Positions 22,830-33,469 of a stretch of DNA of 64,000 nucleotides are shown here, one piece after another. Made by a program: the position numbers and the translations under genes. Each line of letters begins with the position of its first letter. Position 1 is the first letter of the stretch. The DNA is from Heligmosomoides polygyrus polygyrus. Lineage: Eukaryota > Nematoda > Chromadorea > Rhabditida > Heligmosomidae. The notes under the pieces were generated by a model. That model had not been told where the DNA came from and did not search any database. It worked only from the letters and a program-made list of their open reading frames with translations. The stretch covers positions 91,336,728 to 91,400,727 of the forward strand of contig OX377204.1 of NCBI GenBank assembly GCA_947396885.1. Direction: 5' to 3'.

Positions 22830-23514
22830 AAGTGGAGAAGTTACTCGTCCAAGAATCAAGTAAAGAAGCTTCAAATGCTAATGAGATAATGAGACGACAC
22901 GTCATCTAGTGATCACTCAGGAGATGGCTCTGAAGTGTCCCTCACGATCCCATCATAATGAATAGCACAACCAAATAAAGGTAAGGTAAGTATCCTACAT
23001 CCGTTTCGTTCCTACCCTTATATGGATGTAAGAAAGCAGAAGTAAATAAAAGAATATAAGAGCTTCACCGGAACTCCTCAGTAAGGAGGGAAGCTCTTAA
23101 GAATGTATTAGCGAACTAACACACCTGAATCCATTGTCCGAACGTCCTTCTCGACTCGTGCGACTTCTGTCCTGTAACGTGACGAACCATGCGAATGTAT
23201 AAAACAGTGAAAGAAACGCGATAAAAACCAAAAAACCGAAAAACCACTGTATGACAAGGAACTAAACGAATATAAAGGGGGTGCTGATAAAGAAAATGTA
23301 CTAAGTCAACAGAAAAGAGAAGAAAACAAGTAAAAGGTAGAAAGTAGTACGAAAATAAGAAAATTTGCGTTAGCGTACGCATGTTTCAACCTCAACCAGT
23401 CTTCAGAAATGTATATCCACGGATTTGGAGTGTTCCATGACGGACCAGGAGAAGACTGCCGATCTTTTCAAGTTGAAGTCTACTACTCTTTAAAATGTGG
23501 AGCTGGAATCCTAA
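22830..23514. other. No gene recognised; one hairpin
   Basis: At 23059-23099 AAGAGCTTC and GAAGCTCTT flank CTCCT/AGGAG to give a stem of about 14 pairs with a small internal asymmetry. No other structure is recognised. Confidence 0.4.
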
Positions 23515-23516
23515 TA

Positions 23517-24743
23517 TTGGGTTGATTGAAAAGTAGTGCAACACTTTACGCTACTGCCTGTTAAATTTGTTAAAGCTCTTACAGCATTGATCTTGTGTGG
23601 TGACCTCACAGTACATTCTCGAAGCTTCCTCAGGCATACTATATAAGACCTCGCCGAGTACGAATACAGCAACAATGTCAACGATAAGCAGCAGCATCCT
23701 ACGACCTATCGTCTACTACGAATTTCTGCAAGGCCACTCAGCAAGGACTGCAGCCTCCTACATCTGCGGTGCATTCAAGGAGGAAGTCATTCACTATTCC
23801 ACAGTAGCCCGTTGGTATCAGCGCTTCAAGGCTGGAGATATCTCTCTCGAGGTTCGTCGTCGTTCCGAACGCTCCTCTGTTGTGGAAGAAGACAGCTTGC
23901 GCGAAGCCTTCAAGGTGAAGCCAAATTCAACCACTCGCGAATTGGCGGCGACACTTGGATGTACGCAAAGCACCGTCGTGAGGCAGCTGGAGATCCTTGG
24001 GTACCGCAAAGTTCTGTCGTCTTGGGTACCACATGAGCAGCGGGACTCTGACAAGGCATGCCGATTCAGTGTTGCTGAGCCGCTGCTTCTTCGCCACACG
24101 GAAAGGGCTTTCTGAAGGACATTGTTACTGGCAATGAAAGCTGGGTTCTTCACATTAACCACACCTGCAAGAGCCAATGGCTCCCACGCGGAGAACCGGC
24201 TTTAAGATAACCGAAACGTGGACACCAGGAAAGGAAGGTTCTTCTGTGTTGCTGGTAGGACTCAGAGGGCATGCTTTACTGAGAGTTGCTGGATAGTGAG
24301 ACCACAGTCACAGCATCTGCATAGGCTACCCAGCTCCAGAGCTTGGTCGAAGCCATGCGCCAAAAACGTCTAGAACGGGAAGATGTCTAAATGCTGCACG
24401 ACAGGAGAAAACTCAGGAGTTAGGCTGGGAAGTTCTGCCCCATCTACCGTACTCTCCAGAACTCGCTCCTTCTGACTATCACCTGTTCAAAGCTCTGAAG
24501 CAGCATCTTCAACGTAGAGAGTTCGATGATCGACGTCAACTGGAAATGGAGGTTTCTGAATTCTTTTTCTCACAGCCCTCGGAATTCTGGCAGAAAAGTT
24601 TCCAAAAGACTGCCTGAAAGATGGGGTAGGATCTTAGACTTGGATGGGGATATATCGTCGACTGAGTTTTTGTATAATGTATTATATTGTATTGTATTGT
24701 AATATTGTTGTGCTAGTGTTGCAAAATTTTTCGATCAACCTAA
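23517..24743 (+). mobile_element. mariner transposon with TA duplication
   Basis: 1227 bp. The left end TTGGGTTGATTGAAAAGTAG and the right end reversed, TTAGGTTGATCGAAAAATTT, share an inverted repeat of about 28 bp that closes with TGCAACAC on both sides. TA flanks are at 23515-23516 and 24744-24745. Confidence 0.9.
23675..24640 (+). pseudogene. mariner transposase pseudogene
   Basis: The N-terminal DNA-binding half is open to 24115: YEFLQGHSARTAASYIC, VARWYQRFKAGD, TTRELAATLGCTQSTV and WVPHEQRDSDKA. After a stop at 24113-24115 and in another frame, the first catalytic motif appears as VTGNESWVLH, with Asn where mariner has Asp. The remaining C-terminal half is recognisable only in pieces (TYRTLQNSLLLTITCS-like region, the PHLPYSPEL-equivalent around 24440). 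Inactive. Confidence 0.85.
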
Positions 24744-24829
24744 TATTTACAAAGAGCGTAGAACCAGGAATGTGCTACAAGCTGCTACAGTTGTTATAGG
24801 GTTCAAGACAAGTGTTGCCAATATTTGTT

Positions 24830-25275
24830 GCAGTTGGTACATCACTGTCCAAGTTCGGCCCAAGTTCGGCTCCCTATGAATCTTGGCATGGTGACTCAGA
24901 CGGATGCGACGCCTTCTTCGGGCTTTTGACCAAGATTCTTACGCGGTTCTATTTCGCCTTACGTTCCGGCACCTTCACCTTTATCAGGGCCTGAAACAGT
25001 CGCAAAAATTTGGGGGTATTCCCAAACACCATTTTGTCATACAAGGCGCTACTTCTAAGGAAATTAGAGAAAAGGTCCATCACCAAGGCTACAAATGAAT
25101 TCTTTTCTTAGAAGCAGCCCTCTGTACGATGAAATAGTGCTTGGGCTTGTAGTATCGTAAATTTCTCGGAATTTTGCAGGCTCTGAAGGAGGCGAAGGCG
25201 CCCGAAACGTAGCTGAAATAAAGCCGTGTAACAACCTTGGTCAGCAGCTTGGAGAAGACGTTGTATTTGTTGCCA
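24830..25275. repeat. Inverted pair of a dispersed repeat (TACGTTTCGGCGCC)
   Basis: Left arm (+, 24880-25075): GACCAAGATTCTTACGCGGT, TTACGTTCCGGCACCTTCAC, CGCTACTTCTAAGGAA. Right arm (-, 25275-25090): GACCAAGGTTGTTACACGGC, CTACGTTTCGGGCGCCTTCG, GGCTGCTTCTAAGAAA. Further pieces are at 19025-19075 (-) and 37425-37600 (+). The strong conservation of the central TACGTTTCGGCG block suggests a mobile-element end, but the class is unknown. Confidence 0.6.
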
Positions 25276-26250
25276 TGATGATGGGTCGGAATGCAATACA
25301 CGGTCGCGTTCTGTAAGCGTGAAGGCCGACCAGATTGGCTCACCACTGACTGCTGTCTGCCAGCAGCAAACTGTGTATGTGTGAAGCCGGTTTCTCGGCG
25401 GTTTATCAAGGCGAGTAGAACCACCTCAGGGTGAAATCTGCTCGAAATCCGCCGACAGAGTGACGGCCCACAATAGACGATCGTCACCGGCTAATCCAAT
25501 TCAGCCGGCTGTTGCCGAGTGGTCCGGTTTCGTCGGCGGACTATATATGCCAGGCGTTCGGCCAAGATGATGTCAGCAAGCCGTCGTCCTCTTTCCATTC
25601 ATCGGATTTTTTCAAATGTATTTTACAGTGTTCAATATTTTGCTGATTCTATAATGGCGCTGCGTAGTACTAAATGTAAAATAAATTGTGTAAAAACGTT
25701 TGTGTCGATAAATGAAAAAATTAGCGATTTTTCACGAAATACGTCAAACACTAAGCTGCGACTTTTCCTACATGTTTCCAATGTAATGGGCGGTTCAATT
25801 CACGTTCTTGTTCCTTCATTAACTGCTATTCATCCTTGACTGTACTTCCTTTTCGAAATAATTTTCTCACTACTCAATCAGTTCCATTATGGTAGAACAC
25901 GCTCCCTTCTGACGGTGCCTTCCGACGCCGTCAGAAGGAAACATTCTATCGAGTTCAGTACTTTATGTTAGATTCTTTCCTTTTATTCAAAAATGATGAA
26001 AAGTAACACAAACTTTTTCTACCAGTATCGCAAATGGAACCCAATTTTGATTTCTTCACGTTGCTCCTCTAACGAGCATCAGTATTAGCTGTATTCAAAC
26101 TTTTAAACGTATTTTGTTCAGGATGATAACCCATGATATTTTATTAATTTTTCAGCTTCAAATTACGTTGAGTTTTCATCGATTTGTCTGGGCGTAGATG
26201 TCTTCATGTAAGAAATATTGAAGCGAACTCCAAACAACATTGTACTGTTG
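25276..26250. other. No gene recognised; one hairpin
   Basis: CCTTCTGACGG and CCGTCAGAAGG at 25910-25943 form an 11-bp perfect stem around a short loop. No exon or repeat is recognised otherwise. Confidence 0.4.
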
Positions 26251-26253
26251 AAT

Positions 26254-26552
26254 AAAGGATAAAGGATATAGAACGGCGTTACGCAGTCGCTTTTTGGGAT
26301 GCGCCACGCATTCTTCTTCTATGGAATGTCGTGGAGGTGATTTGAATGCGTACTTGGCCACACAATAACGTGCAGCGACCATCCGATGAACAAGTCAGCG
26401 CCTAATCCTTCCCGGACAAGTCTGTTACCAATTCACCGACCTCAGAGAGATGGAAGGCTTGTTTTGCTCAGGCGAGAAATCCGAACCAAGAACCTGGTAT
26501 CGGATGCGCGCGACAGCCGGCATCTCCTGCGACTGCGTTACACGCGCCCCTT
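26254..26552 (-). mobile_element. SINE-A copy
   Basis: Tail ATAAAGGATAAAGGATATAG at the left, head GCGACTGCGTTACACGCGCC at the right; full body. Confidence 0.88.
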
Positions 26553-26661
26553 GGTGGATAGATTGTGAATATTATGAAGGTTTCTACTGCTTTCTAGCTG
26601 CCATCATTTTATTCATAATATTTTTGTTTGTTTGACTAAAATTATTTTACATGAGACAAAA

Positions 26662-26902
26662 GGGTAAGGGTAAGGGTTATCCAATCCCTCCGAGGGTGCG
26701 CCACGCATTTTACTTCTTCGGGATGTTGCGGAGGCAACTTGAATGCTTATTTTGCCTATACAGTGAGCGACCTGTGGTGCCAGCCGATGGTTCCAGACAA
26801 GTGAGGTAGAGAATGCTTTGTTGTGGTGAGTGGGCACTCTGAACCAAGAACTCTAAATCACGTGGTTGCCGGCGCCTCCCCCAACTGCGCTACTACGCGG
26901 CT
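26662..26902 (-). mobile_element. SINE-A, internally deleted copy
   Basis: Tail AAGGGTAAGGGTAAGGGTTA, shortened body, head CCCAACTGCGCTACTACGCGG. It faces the copy that follows, so the two heads are nearly adjacent. Confidence 0.8.
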
Positions 26903-26934
26903 AATCCCACATATTTCCTAAGAATATGTACCCA

Positions 26935-27154
26935 TCCCGTTCGCGCCAACCAAGCATTCCATCGCTCCAGGATTGGGGAATTGGTTCTAGACTTGTATGG
27001 GAAGGATAAAGCGCTGACTTGTCCATCGACTGGCCACGGATGCTTGACCAAATACGCATTCAAATTCCTCCACGACGTCTCGTAGAAGTGGAATGCCTGG
27101 CGCATTCCGAAAGGAATTGATAACGCCGTCTCTTAACTTTCATCCTTTATCAAG
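26935..27154 (+). repeat. SINE-A, head truncated
   Basis: Starts at CCCGTTCGCGCCAACCAAGC and continues through the body to the tail CATCCTTTATC. Confidence 0.8.
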
Positions 27155-27726
27155 AATTCAGAGCCGCCTTGTGAGTAAAAAAGGCGAAGCAAACAGACTT
27201 TTAACTAACTGACTACTTTTAACTTTTAACTATAACTATAACTATAACTTTACTCTTCTTGGATTTTTTTCCCACAAAAACCCTCAGGTGATGTGACCTA
27301 AGGGTTTGCTGATCGGAAAGGATGCTCTCTGCCAAATCTTAGTGTCTACATAAACTTAGCTGTGCTCCTACCGTAATCACATAGAGCGAGGTCAACCCGG
27401 TTGTGCCTATTCATCCCTATTTCCTCCTTTCTCCATTCCAATCAGGTGCGGCGCTCGGCTCTCACTTGGTTTCACACCAATTTTTAAGCCTATTTTTGTC
27501 ATTAAATAGCCAGTCAAACAACTACCTACCGTTTATTTGTTCATGTATTTATTCTGTACATGGATAACCATGCAAAAGCAAAACAATGCAAAGGAACATA
27601 AGTTAAAGTCACTGCAAGCAGGACAAACAAAACAAGCAACACGAATCAGGCTTGTAAAAGCGAAAGCTATGAGGCTGCATTCTGAATATACTGGTTGAGA
27701 AGTTTTTTATATTACCTTATAGAGTT

Positions 27727-27958
27727 CGGGCCTGTGTAGTGCAGTTGGAAGTGACGGCTGTCGCCTGCACCCGATGGCAAGTCCCGGGTTCGGATCTCCC
27801 TCCATGAGACTTGTTTGGGAAGGATAGGACACTGAGTTGTTCATTGACTGGCCACCGCAAGTCATAGTATGGCCACATCGCGTTCAAATCTCCTCCAGAA
27901 GTAAAATGAGTGGCGCATTCCAAAGAGGGATTGAGTAACGCCGTCGTTTATTTTTGTT
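27727..27958 (+). mobile_element. SINE-A inserted in a LINE, with target duplication
   Basis: Head TGTGTAGTGCAGTTGGAAGTG, GGTTCGGATCTCCC, body with an internal deletion, tail CGCCGTCGTTTATT. Flanked by CTTATAGAGTT at 27716-27726 and 27959-27969. The host LINE sequence resumes exactly after the right repeat. Confidence 0.92.
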
Positions 27959-28266
27959 CTTATAGAGTTAGGTAAGACGTGTTTCTTAGATTAACTGCAT
28001 CACTTTGGTCATCAAGTTGCTCGAGCAGGCGTCAACAGCGTTCCGATTCGTCACTGTTGCGTGCCAGAATGCTCCAATGCATCCTTCTCGCTCGAGGGAC
28101 ATGAAGAGCTTCAAGGCTAAGTACGATCAACGCGTTGGTGGGCGTCGTGATGTTTTCCTGACATCCCGCGAAATCCAGTCGGTGACGGCTCTCGCCGAAT
28201 GGGTGCCTACGAAGCGCATCATTACGTGGCTGGCCCACCTAATTTTCGACGAGGAAATGGAAACTT

Positions 28267-28480
28267 GTGCTAGTCGTTAATATGACCTGCAAGAGAAGCG
28301 AGAACTAGCTATCCACAGCCATTTACGACACGAACACGTACCGAACACATGTCGTTCTGCTAGAGCACAAATTGTACATACTCAGCCTTCCCTGGGTAAC
28401 ACGCGCATTCGATGCGCTCTGATTGGTCTGGTGTGTTGGTCATCGGCTTCCCTATGTAGGCCACATTAAAGACTAGTACC
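28267..28480. mobile_element. MITE family B copy
   Basis: Left GTGCTAGTCGTTAATATGAC, right ATGTAGGCCACATTAAAGAC followed by TAGTACC. About 214 bp, non-coding. Confidence 0.7.
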
Positions 28481-28717
28481 AAAGGACTGTAAAACATAGG
28501 GCAATCAAGGGCAATCATTGTTTAGAAAGTGTAACTTCCTGCACCCTCTCAAAAAAAGAAAAATGGGAGTAAAACCGATTATCATCTTATATTTGACGTT
28601 CAAGAGTGTGTAGATTGAAGTATCTGTTTCGTGAAGGTGAAACGAGTTTTGTCGTTGCGAAACTCCGCTTTGCATAGCCAACAACCGTAAAGCTCGGCCT
28701 ATTTTCTCATTTTCAGC

Positions 28718-29147
28718 ATGATGTTCATCCTGGCCATCCTTGTCGCGATCGCTGTCTCTGTTCATGCCGAAGGCTACGGGGCACCACCAGCTCCCGGGTC
28801 CGTAGTGGCTGCTTCAGCTCCGTACGGTGCTCCTTACTCGACGAATTCCGTCAGTATGACGCCGCAGTCCGTCCACGACTTCCAGCAGCAGCAGTACGCC
28901 CAGTTCCTTCAGCAGCAACAGCAACAACAGCAACATCTGCAGCTGCAGAGACAACATCAGACGCAACCGCAACCTCAGCCGCAGCAGATTCCGATCGGAG
29001 TGCAGCAGCAGCACGTAGCCGGCTTCCCGATGGGCTACGGCATGTACGCCAACGCACCCACCCAGCTCCAGCCGAACCCGTACCAGATGTACGCCGCTCA
29101 GCAGCCGCTGCCCAACTCGCTCTACGTGAATTACCCACAGGGCATGA
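28718..29147 (+). CDS. Gln/Pro-rich gene, exon 1
   Basis: The ATG follows TCATTTTCAGC (AG at 28715-28716). Donor A|GTGAGT at 29148. An open frame runs on to a TGA inside the intron (29153-29155), so a simple ORF call would give a false 145-residue protein. Confidence 0.8.
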
Positions 29148-31656
29148 GTGAGTGAGAGTTCATCTACTTGAAAGCCTTCTCCTACTCCCTAAGTAGACCC
29201 ACTTTCAGTCATCGAACCGTCGCACACCACTGTTCCTGTGGCAGCCACCTCCTTCATCTCCTCGCCGTACGGTAACCCAGTCTCCGGTTCGACAGGATCA
29301 TCTTCGGGCTACACTCAGTCCGGTTACGGATCGCAGACGACAATAGCCGCTGCTACTGGTGAGGAAGGTTGGGAAGGTCCCATCTTGGCCTTCACTATTT
29401 CTGATGGCCATTAGGCAGTAGCCAGTCAGCCTCTTTAGCCAAGTTTCGAAGTGTAAAGTGGGGAGATATCCTATCCTAGATGACAAGCCAGCCGTCTCCA
29501 TAAGGCTCCCATTCTATAATGATACTAGTCGTTAATGTGGCCTACATACATAGGTGAGACCGAGAGATGCACGAGACAAATCTGGCACCTGCGAATCGGT
29601 GCGCCATCCTCAGGGGCGTGTCCTGATTTTCTGGAGTATCTTCGATCGGTTCTACAGTTGCATGTGATTGGCTGGGGGCTAAACGTTCCCATCTCCTAAT
29701 GTAGGCAACTTCTACGACAAGCATTATAGTAGCATTAACGACTCGTGCTTAACGAAATTTCGAAGCTAGCGCTTAACGTAAACCTAGAATTATTTGCTCA
29801 ACAAGTCTGTCCCTCTCGTTTTCCGTGCTAGCGAGAAAACATAGGTGAGGGAGATGGACGGATCAGGCCAATCTGTCACTAACGAATGACATCTACGGAC
29901 AGTAGCCTGATTGGCTGATTCATGTTCGATCGGTGCTGTGATTGGTTATGATTAACCGGCGACTGGCTCGTTCCCAATTCCCAAATGTAGGCCATATTAA
30001 CGACCAGTACCATGGTACCATTTACGACTAGTACTTTTAAAACGATTTGAAAAGAGTGCCAAGGCAGCCTAGAGTTATTTTAGACGAAGTTGTTCAACAA
30101 GATTGTCGCTCTCTTAGCCATTTTCTGTAGTGGTAGTTAATGTGGCCTGCATAGGTAAAGGAAAGGGTCACACCAGGCCAACGGGTGAGCCAGTTAGAGA
30201 AGCGTGTGCTCTCGGTGACCCGATTGACCGGTGATTGGCTCGGCCTCGTTTCTCAATGTAGGCCACATTGACGACCAGCATCATGGCAGCATTAATGATA
30301 TTACTTTTAAAACGTTATGAGGAGGGTGCCAAGGCAGCCTAGAATTATTTGGCACGAAGTTGTTCAACAAGATTGCCGCTCTCACCGTCATTTTTCGTAC
30401 TAGTCGTTGATGTGGCCTACATAAGTGAGGAGCGACGTACCGAACCAACATGGCACCAACGAATGGGTGCGCCGTGTAGAGCGCGCTGTACGGTCAGTCG
30501 CCTGATTGGCTCGCAGATGTTCGGTTGGTGCTTTGATTGGCTGCAGATGGCTAGCGGATGGCGCACCCCAGTTCCCAATATAGGCCACATTATCTACTAG
30601 TACCATAGAATGATTAACGATTAGTACCTTTGCAGGATTGTGCCAAGAGTAAAACTAGAATCAATTACGATTGAGTGTTTGTCAAACCGATCCCTTCTGT
30701 GAGCATTTTTTGGTACTAGTCGTTAATGTGGCCTACATAGTTGGGAGAAGGACGCACCATACCAGTCTGGCACCATCGTATGGGTGCGCCACTTAGGGTC
30801 GGTAGCCTGATCGGATACTGCATGTTCGATCAGTGCTATGATTGGTAGAGATTTGCTGAAGGTTCTCAGTTCTCCATGTAGGCCACATTAATGACCAGTA
30901 CCAAACCTTCTTGCTATTTCTTTTCGACGGCTTAACAGTCAGGTACATAATATGCGCTGAAAGCTTTTTCTGTATTAGATGACGTCTGAACCAGCCCAAC
31001 TTGGATGTTTTATATGTAGTTCTACACCTTCTTTGTATAGTAGAAGTACTATATGAATTTTTAGAGCTCTCACCTGTTTCACCGTTCTGATTCCCCCAAC
31101 TGTGAAGTGTTCACCTCATTTCTTGTCATTCTATCATAGACCTTAGTGTAAGAATAGAGTGCACGAATAGAAGGAGCTAGACGAACTAGACGAAGACGAG
31201 TGGAGGCCGAGAAGGAGCGGAAAAGCCTCTTTAACTCCAGGGGTCGGATTCATCAACGACTTACATAACTTTAACAGAGAATTCACAGCGGAGAACTCGG
31301 ATAACGCAGCTTATAGCTCACCATATCGCTTGATAAGCCGCGTTATCTGTGTTTTCCGCTGTGAATTCTCTGTGAAAGTTGTGTAAGTCGTTGATGAATC
31401 CGGCGCCAGGTCATCTCCAAATTTTTCAGAAGAAGTGTAGTAAATTCTCATGACAGCGTGTAATGTGAGTAGGATTAATCACCACTCCTTCTTCAATTAC
31501 GCTGCTATAATTCATTGTTCTTCAGAAGCCAGAAATCTGAACGCTATGGCCAACCTGCCGGCTGCAACTACCGATCCATGGGCAGCGCTTGGTGGAGTTA
31601 CCACGAAGAAGACACAAAACAAGCCTAAAAAGGACGCCGAAGTTCGAGAGATTTGA
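28718..31656 (+). CDS. Secreted Gln/Pro-rich protein, three exons (about 236 aa)
   Basis: Join 28718-29147, 29209-29358, 31526-31656. All junctions are GT...AG and the phases agree (1 nt + 2 nt at both introns). Residues 1-18 (MMFILAILVAIAVSVHAEG) form a signal peptide. The mature part has GYGAPPAPGS, a Gln-rich tract at roughly residues 54-100, and Tyr/Pro/Gly-rich sequence (GYGMYANAP, NPYQMYAAQQPLP). The second exon is Ser/Thr/Gly-rich. The third exon ends in a lysine-rich KKTQNKPKKDAEVREI. A TTTTCAG acceptor sits one base before the ATG, as expected for spliced-leader addition. AATAAA follows the stop at about 31711. Likely a secreted or matrix protein; function unknown. Intron 1 is 61 bp, intron 2 is 2167 bp and full of MITEs. 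Confidence 0.8.
29209..29358 (+). CDS. Gln/Pro-rich gene, exon 2
   Basis: Acceptor CCCACTTTCAG, donor CTACTG|GTGAGG. It encodes I, then IEPSHTTVPVAATSFISSPY, then a Ser/Gly-rich stretch ending GYGSQTTIAAAT. It has no internal ATG. Confidence 0.75.
29522..30905. repeat. Tandemly amplified MITE-B array inside intron 2
   Basis: Five MITE-B units at about 29522-29728, 29826-30013, 30124-30278, 30395-30606 and 30711-30905. Left ends resemble ACTAGTCGTTAATGTGGCCT and right ends its reverse complement. Between the units runs a second shared segment containing GTGCCAAGGCAGCCTAGA and GTTGTTCAACAAGATTG, so MITE plus flank has been copied in tandem with spacing of about 270-315 bp. Confidence 0.8.
31238..31409. 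mobile_element. Foldback MITE, family A, copy 2
   Basis: Left GGGGTCGGATTCATCAACGA, right reversed GGCGCCGGATTCATCAACGA. The inner arms match over TTAACAGAGAATTCACAGCGG. It lies in intron 2 just before exon 3. Confidence 0.85.
31526..31656 (+). CDS. Gln/Pro-rich gene, exon 3
   Basis: Acceptor CATTGTTCTTCAG. The first two bases complete a Glu codon begun in exon 2, followed by ARNLNAMANLPAATTDPWAA and a lysine-rich end. The phase match over a 2.2-kb intron supports it; RNA evidence would settle it. Confidence 0.65.
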
Positions 31657-31710
31657 ATCCCGGAGACAGACATCATTGCTCAACTCGAGACGTCTTTCCT
31701 TGATTGCTTT

Positions 31711-31716
31711 CAATAA
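31711..31716 (+). promoter_or_regulatory. Polyadenylation signal AATAAA
   Basis: TTTCAATAAAGCAT about 55 bases after the stop codon of the Gln/Pro-rich gene. Confidence 0.6.
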
Positions 31717-31895
31717 AGCATAGCTTAGACAACTGCGTGCATTATCTGTAGAGTCGGAGCGCTTGATAGCATAGTCGGAGAAGGTGCCGGCAACCGTGTG
31801 CACACGTTTACGTGTTTTTGCTTCAAATTTTGGAGGCCACCAAAACTTCCATCTGTCCGATGTCAGTGAATTGGTGTCAGACTTGTCTGAAAGTA

Positions 31896-32881
31896 TAAGG
31901 TTGTCCAAAAATAAATGAGAGTTTGCAACTCGAATATTCGAATTATCATAACTCAGCTTAGAATGGACCTTTTCAATCAAGGCATAATGGCTAGATTCAG
32001 CACATCATTGCCAACAAGAAACATATTTAATTATGCCGGTAGCCTAGAATTCCGGAGTTCTGGAGGCCATGAAACGTTGAAGTCATTTCGACATCATCTT
32101 GGATGCTGAATTTTTTATCCTTCACAGGACGATCTAAATGCTTGAAAAAATGTTGATCGGTAGGGGACAGATCTGGTGAATATGCTGGATGTGGCAGAGT
32201 TTCATATTCCAATTCATCCAGTTTCTGGATAACAATTTTTGAAACGTGCGGACGGGCGTTGTCATGCAGTAGGATTGGGCCTCTTCGATTGACCAAAGCC
32301 GGCTGTTTCTCAATCAACTTCTGGTGCATCACTTCAGCTTCAGCACAGTACTTCTCCGCTGTAACAGTCTCTCCAGTCTCCAAGAAATTGTAGTGGACTA
32401 TACCAGCCATTGACCACCATGGTCTTCTTTGGGTGGAGACTTGATTTCGGCACCTCTTTGAGACTCTCAATCTTGTCCAGCCATTGTTCAGAGCAACGAC
32501 GATTGTCACAAAGGATCCATTTTTCGTCGCACGCCATGACAATGCCCAAAAGGCTTTCTAGGATTGCGCGGGTTCAGCGAAACACAAGTGTCGTGGCGCT
32601 TCGGCACCTGCCCGGCTGTCAGTTAATGTCGAATCCATTTGTCCAATTTCTTTCTTTTTCGATCGCATTTCAGGCCTATGGTATAGTCCCGCGGAAGTAT
32701 TCGCGGAACGGGAATAATCTAGCCAGGACTCAACGCGCGCCCGATAGCCGCAGTCCGCAACGCCCATTTTCCGCGGATCGTGGGCGACGGTCGGTGGACG
32801 GGCTGGTATATGTACCTTTTGGAAAAAATGTACTTAAATAATAAGAAATACAAAGCGATCATTTATTCCTCGACAACCTTA
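31896..32881 (-). mobile_element. mariner transposon inside SINE, shortened
   Basis: 986 bp. The ends TAAGGTTGTCCAAAAATAAA and, reversed from the right, TAAGGTTGTCGAGGAATAAA form the inverted repeats. The flanking TA is duplicated at 31894-31895 and 32882-32883. It is shorter than a standard 1.3-kb mariner: about 300 bp of unrelated GC-rich sequence (32557-32860) stands where the transposase N-terminal half should be. Confidence 0.88.
32027..32549 (-). pseudogene. mariner transposase, C-terminal half, frameshifted
   Basis: Minus strand. VMACDEKWIL gives the first Asp motif in one frame (32549-32340). A second frame (to 32027) gives TAEKYCAEAEVMHQKL, LHDNARPHVSK (second Asp) and HPAYSPDLSPTDQHFFKHL (third Asp). 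All three D,D34D acidic residues persist, but there is a frameshift and no DNA-binding domain, so it cannot act alone. Confidence 0.85.
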
Positions 32882-33089
32882 TATAAAGCGCTAACTTATT
32901 CATCGCCTGGCCACCGCAAGTTTTCGTATGGCCAGTACCCAAACTGTGGCACTTGCAGAAGTCCTCCTTTAGAAGTTGAATCGCATCCCAAAAGAGATCG
33001 AGTAAAGTGAAGTCGTCTTCATCCTTCACTATTACACCTGTTTTTACATTGTTCTTACGTACTCTTACGTATTTGACAACCAAAACAGC

Positions 33090-33107
33090 ACAAACAACCA
33101 TTTTATT
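33090..33107 (+). repeat. 18-bp target duplication of truncated RTE, left
   Basis: ACAAACAACCATTTTATT, repeated exactly at 33470-33487. Confidence 0.93.
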
Positions 33108-33469
33108 CTTCTTCTTCTTATTCTTCAGCGTTTGTCCCGCTTAGCAGCGGGGTCCGCTCTTCTGGTATGATAACGCCACTTCGCACGATCAAACGCTTGA
33201 TCGGGGTGGATACCAGCTTCCTTTAAGTCCACGTGCAACGTATCAAGCCAGCGTTGCCTAGGTCGTCCTTTAGGCCGTTTTCCGGGCACATCTATGTTGA
33301 GGCCAATCTTCCGAACGGTGTCGCCGTCCGCACGAAGAACATGGCCATACCACCGTAGGCGAGCTTCACGTAGCTTGTCAGCAATTGGAGCGACGCCAAA
33401 CCTTTGACGTACGGAGACATTGCGAACAGCGACATCGACATCGACAGACATCGACGTACAGCGACATCG
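33108..33469 (-). mobile_element. RTE retrotransposon, 5'-truncated copy
   Basis: Minus strand frame 33125-33420 encodes the C-terminal tail of the RTE family: QRFGVAPIADKLREARLRWY, RPKGRPRQRWLDTLHVDLK and a final ADPAAKRDKR. The 3' tail is (AAGAAG)n-like. The 5' junction carries repeated CGACAT hexamers (33424-33469) not found in the full element. Flanked by an 18-bp duplication. Confidence 0.93.

Larger units (their letters stand above)
27538..28645 (-). mobile_element. CR1-like LINE 3' region, interrupted
   Basis: 27538-27726 and 27959-27995 align in order with the LINE 3' UTR at 7976-8200 (ATGGATAACCATGCA, AGCAAC, GCTGCAT, GAAGTTTTTTATATT, AAGACGTGTTTCTTAGAT). 28570-28645 aligns with 11440-11520 (GACGTTCAAGAGTGTGTAGA). 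The sequence between about 28000 and 28530 is unrelated and includes a MITE. Dead fragment ending about 70 bp upstream of the Gln/Pro-rich gene. Confidence 0.75.
31756..33033 (+). mobile_element. SINE-A split in two by a mariner
   Basis: The 5' part (31756-31895) has AGCATAGTCGGAGAAGGTGC and TCAGACTTGTCTGAAAGTA. The 3' part (from 32882) resumes with TATAAAGCGCTAACTTATTC and GGCCACCGCAAG and ends GTCGTCTTCATCC. Removing the mariner and one TA restores the uninterrupted SINE order, so the mariner is the younger insertion. Confidence 0.88.

Noticed and set aside
28005..28280. 91-residue plus-strand frame with fairly balanced composition
   Set aside because: No domain, signal peptide or splice sites; it lies between LINE pieces and overlaps the start of a MITE.
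28814..29138. Leu- and Ala-rich minus-strand frames
   Set aside because: Antisense of the CAG-rich exon 1 of the Gln/Pro-rich gene.
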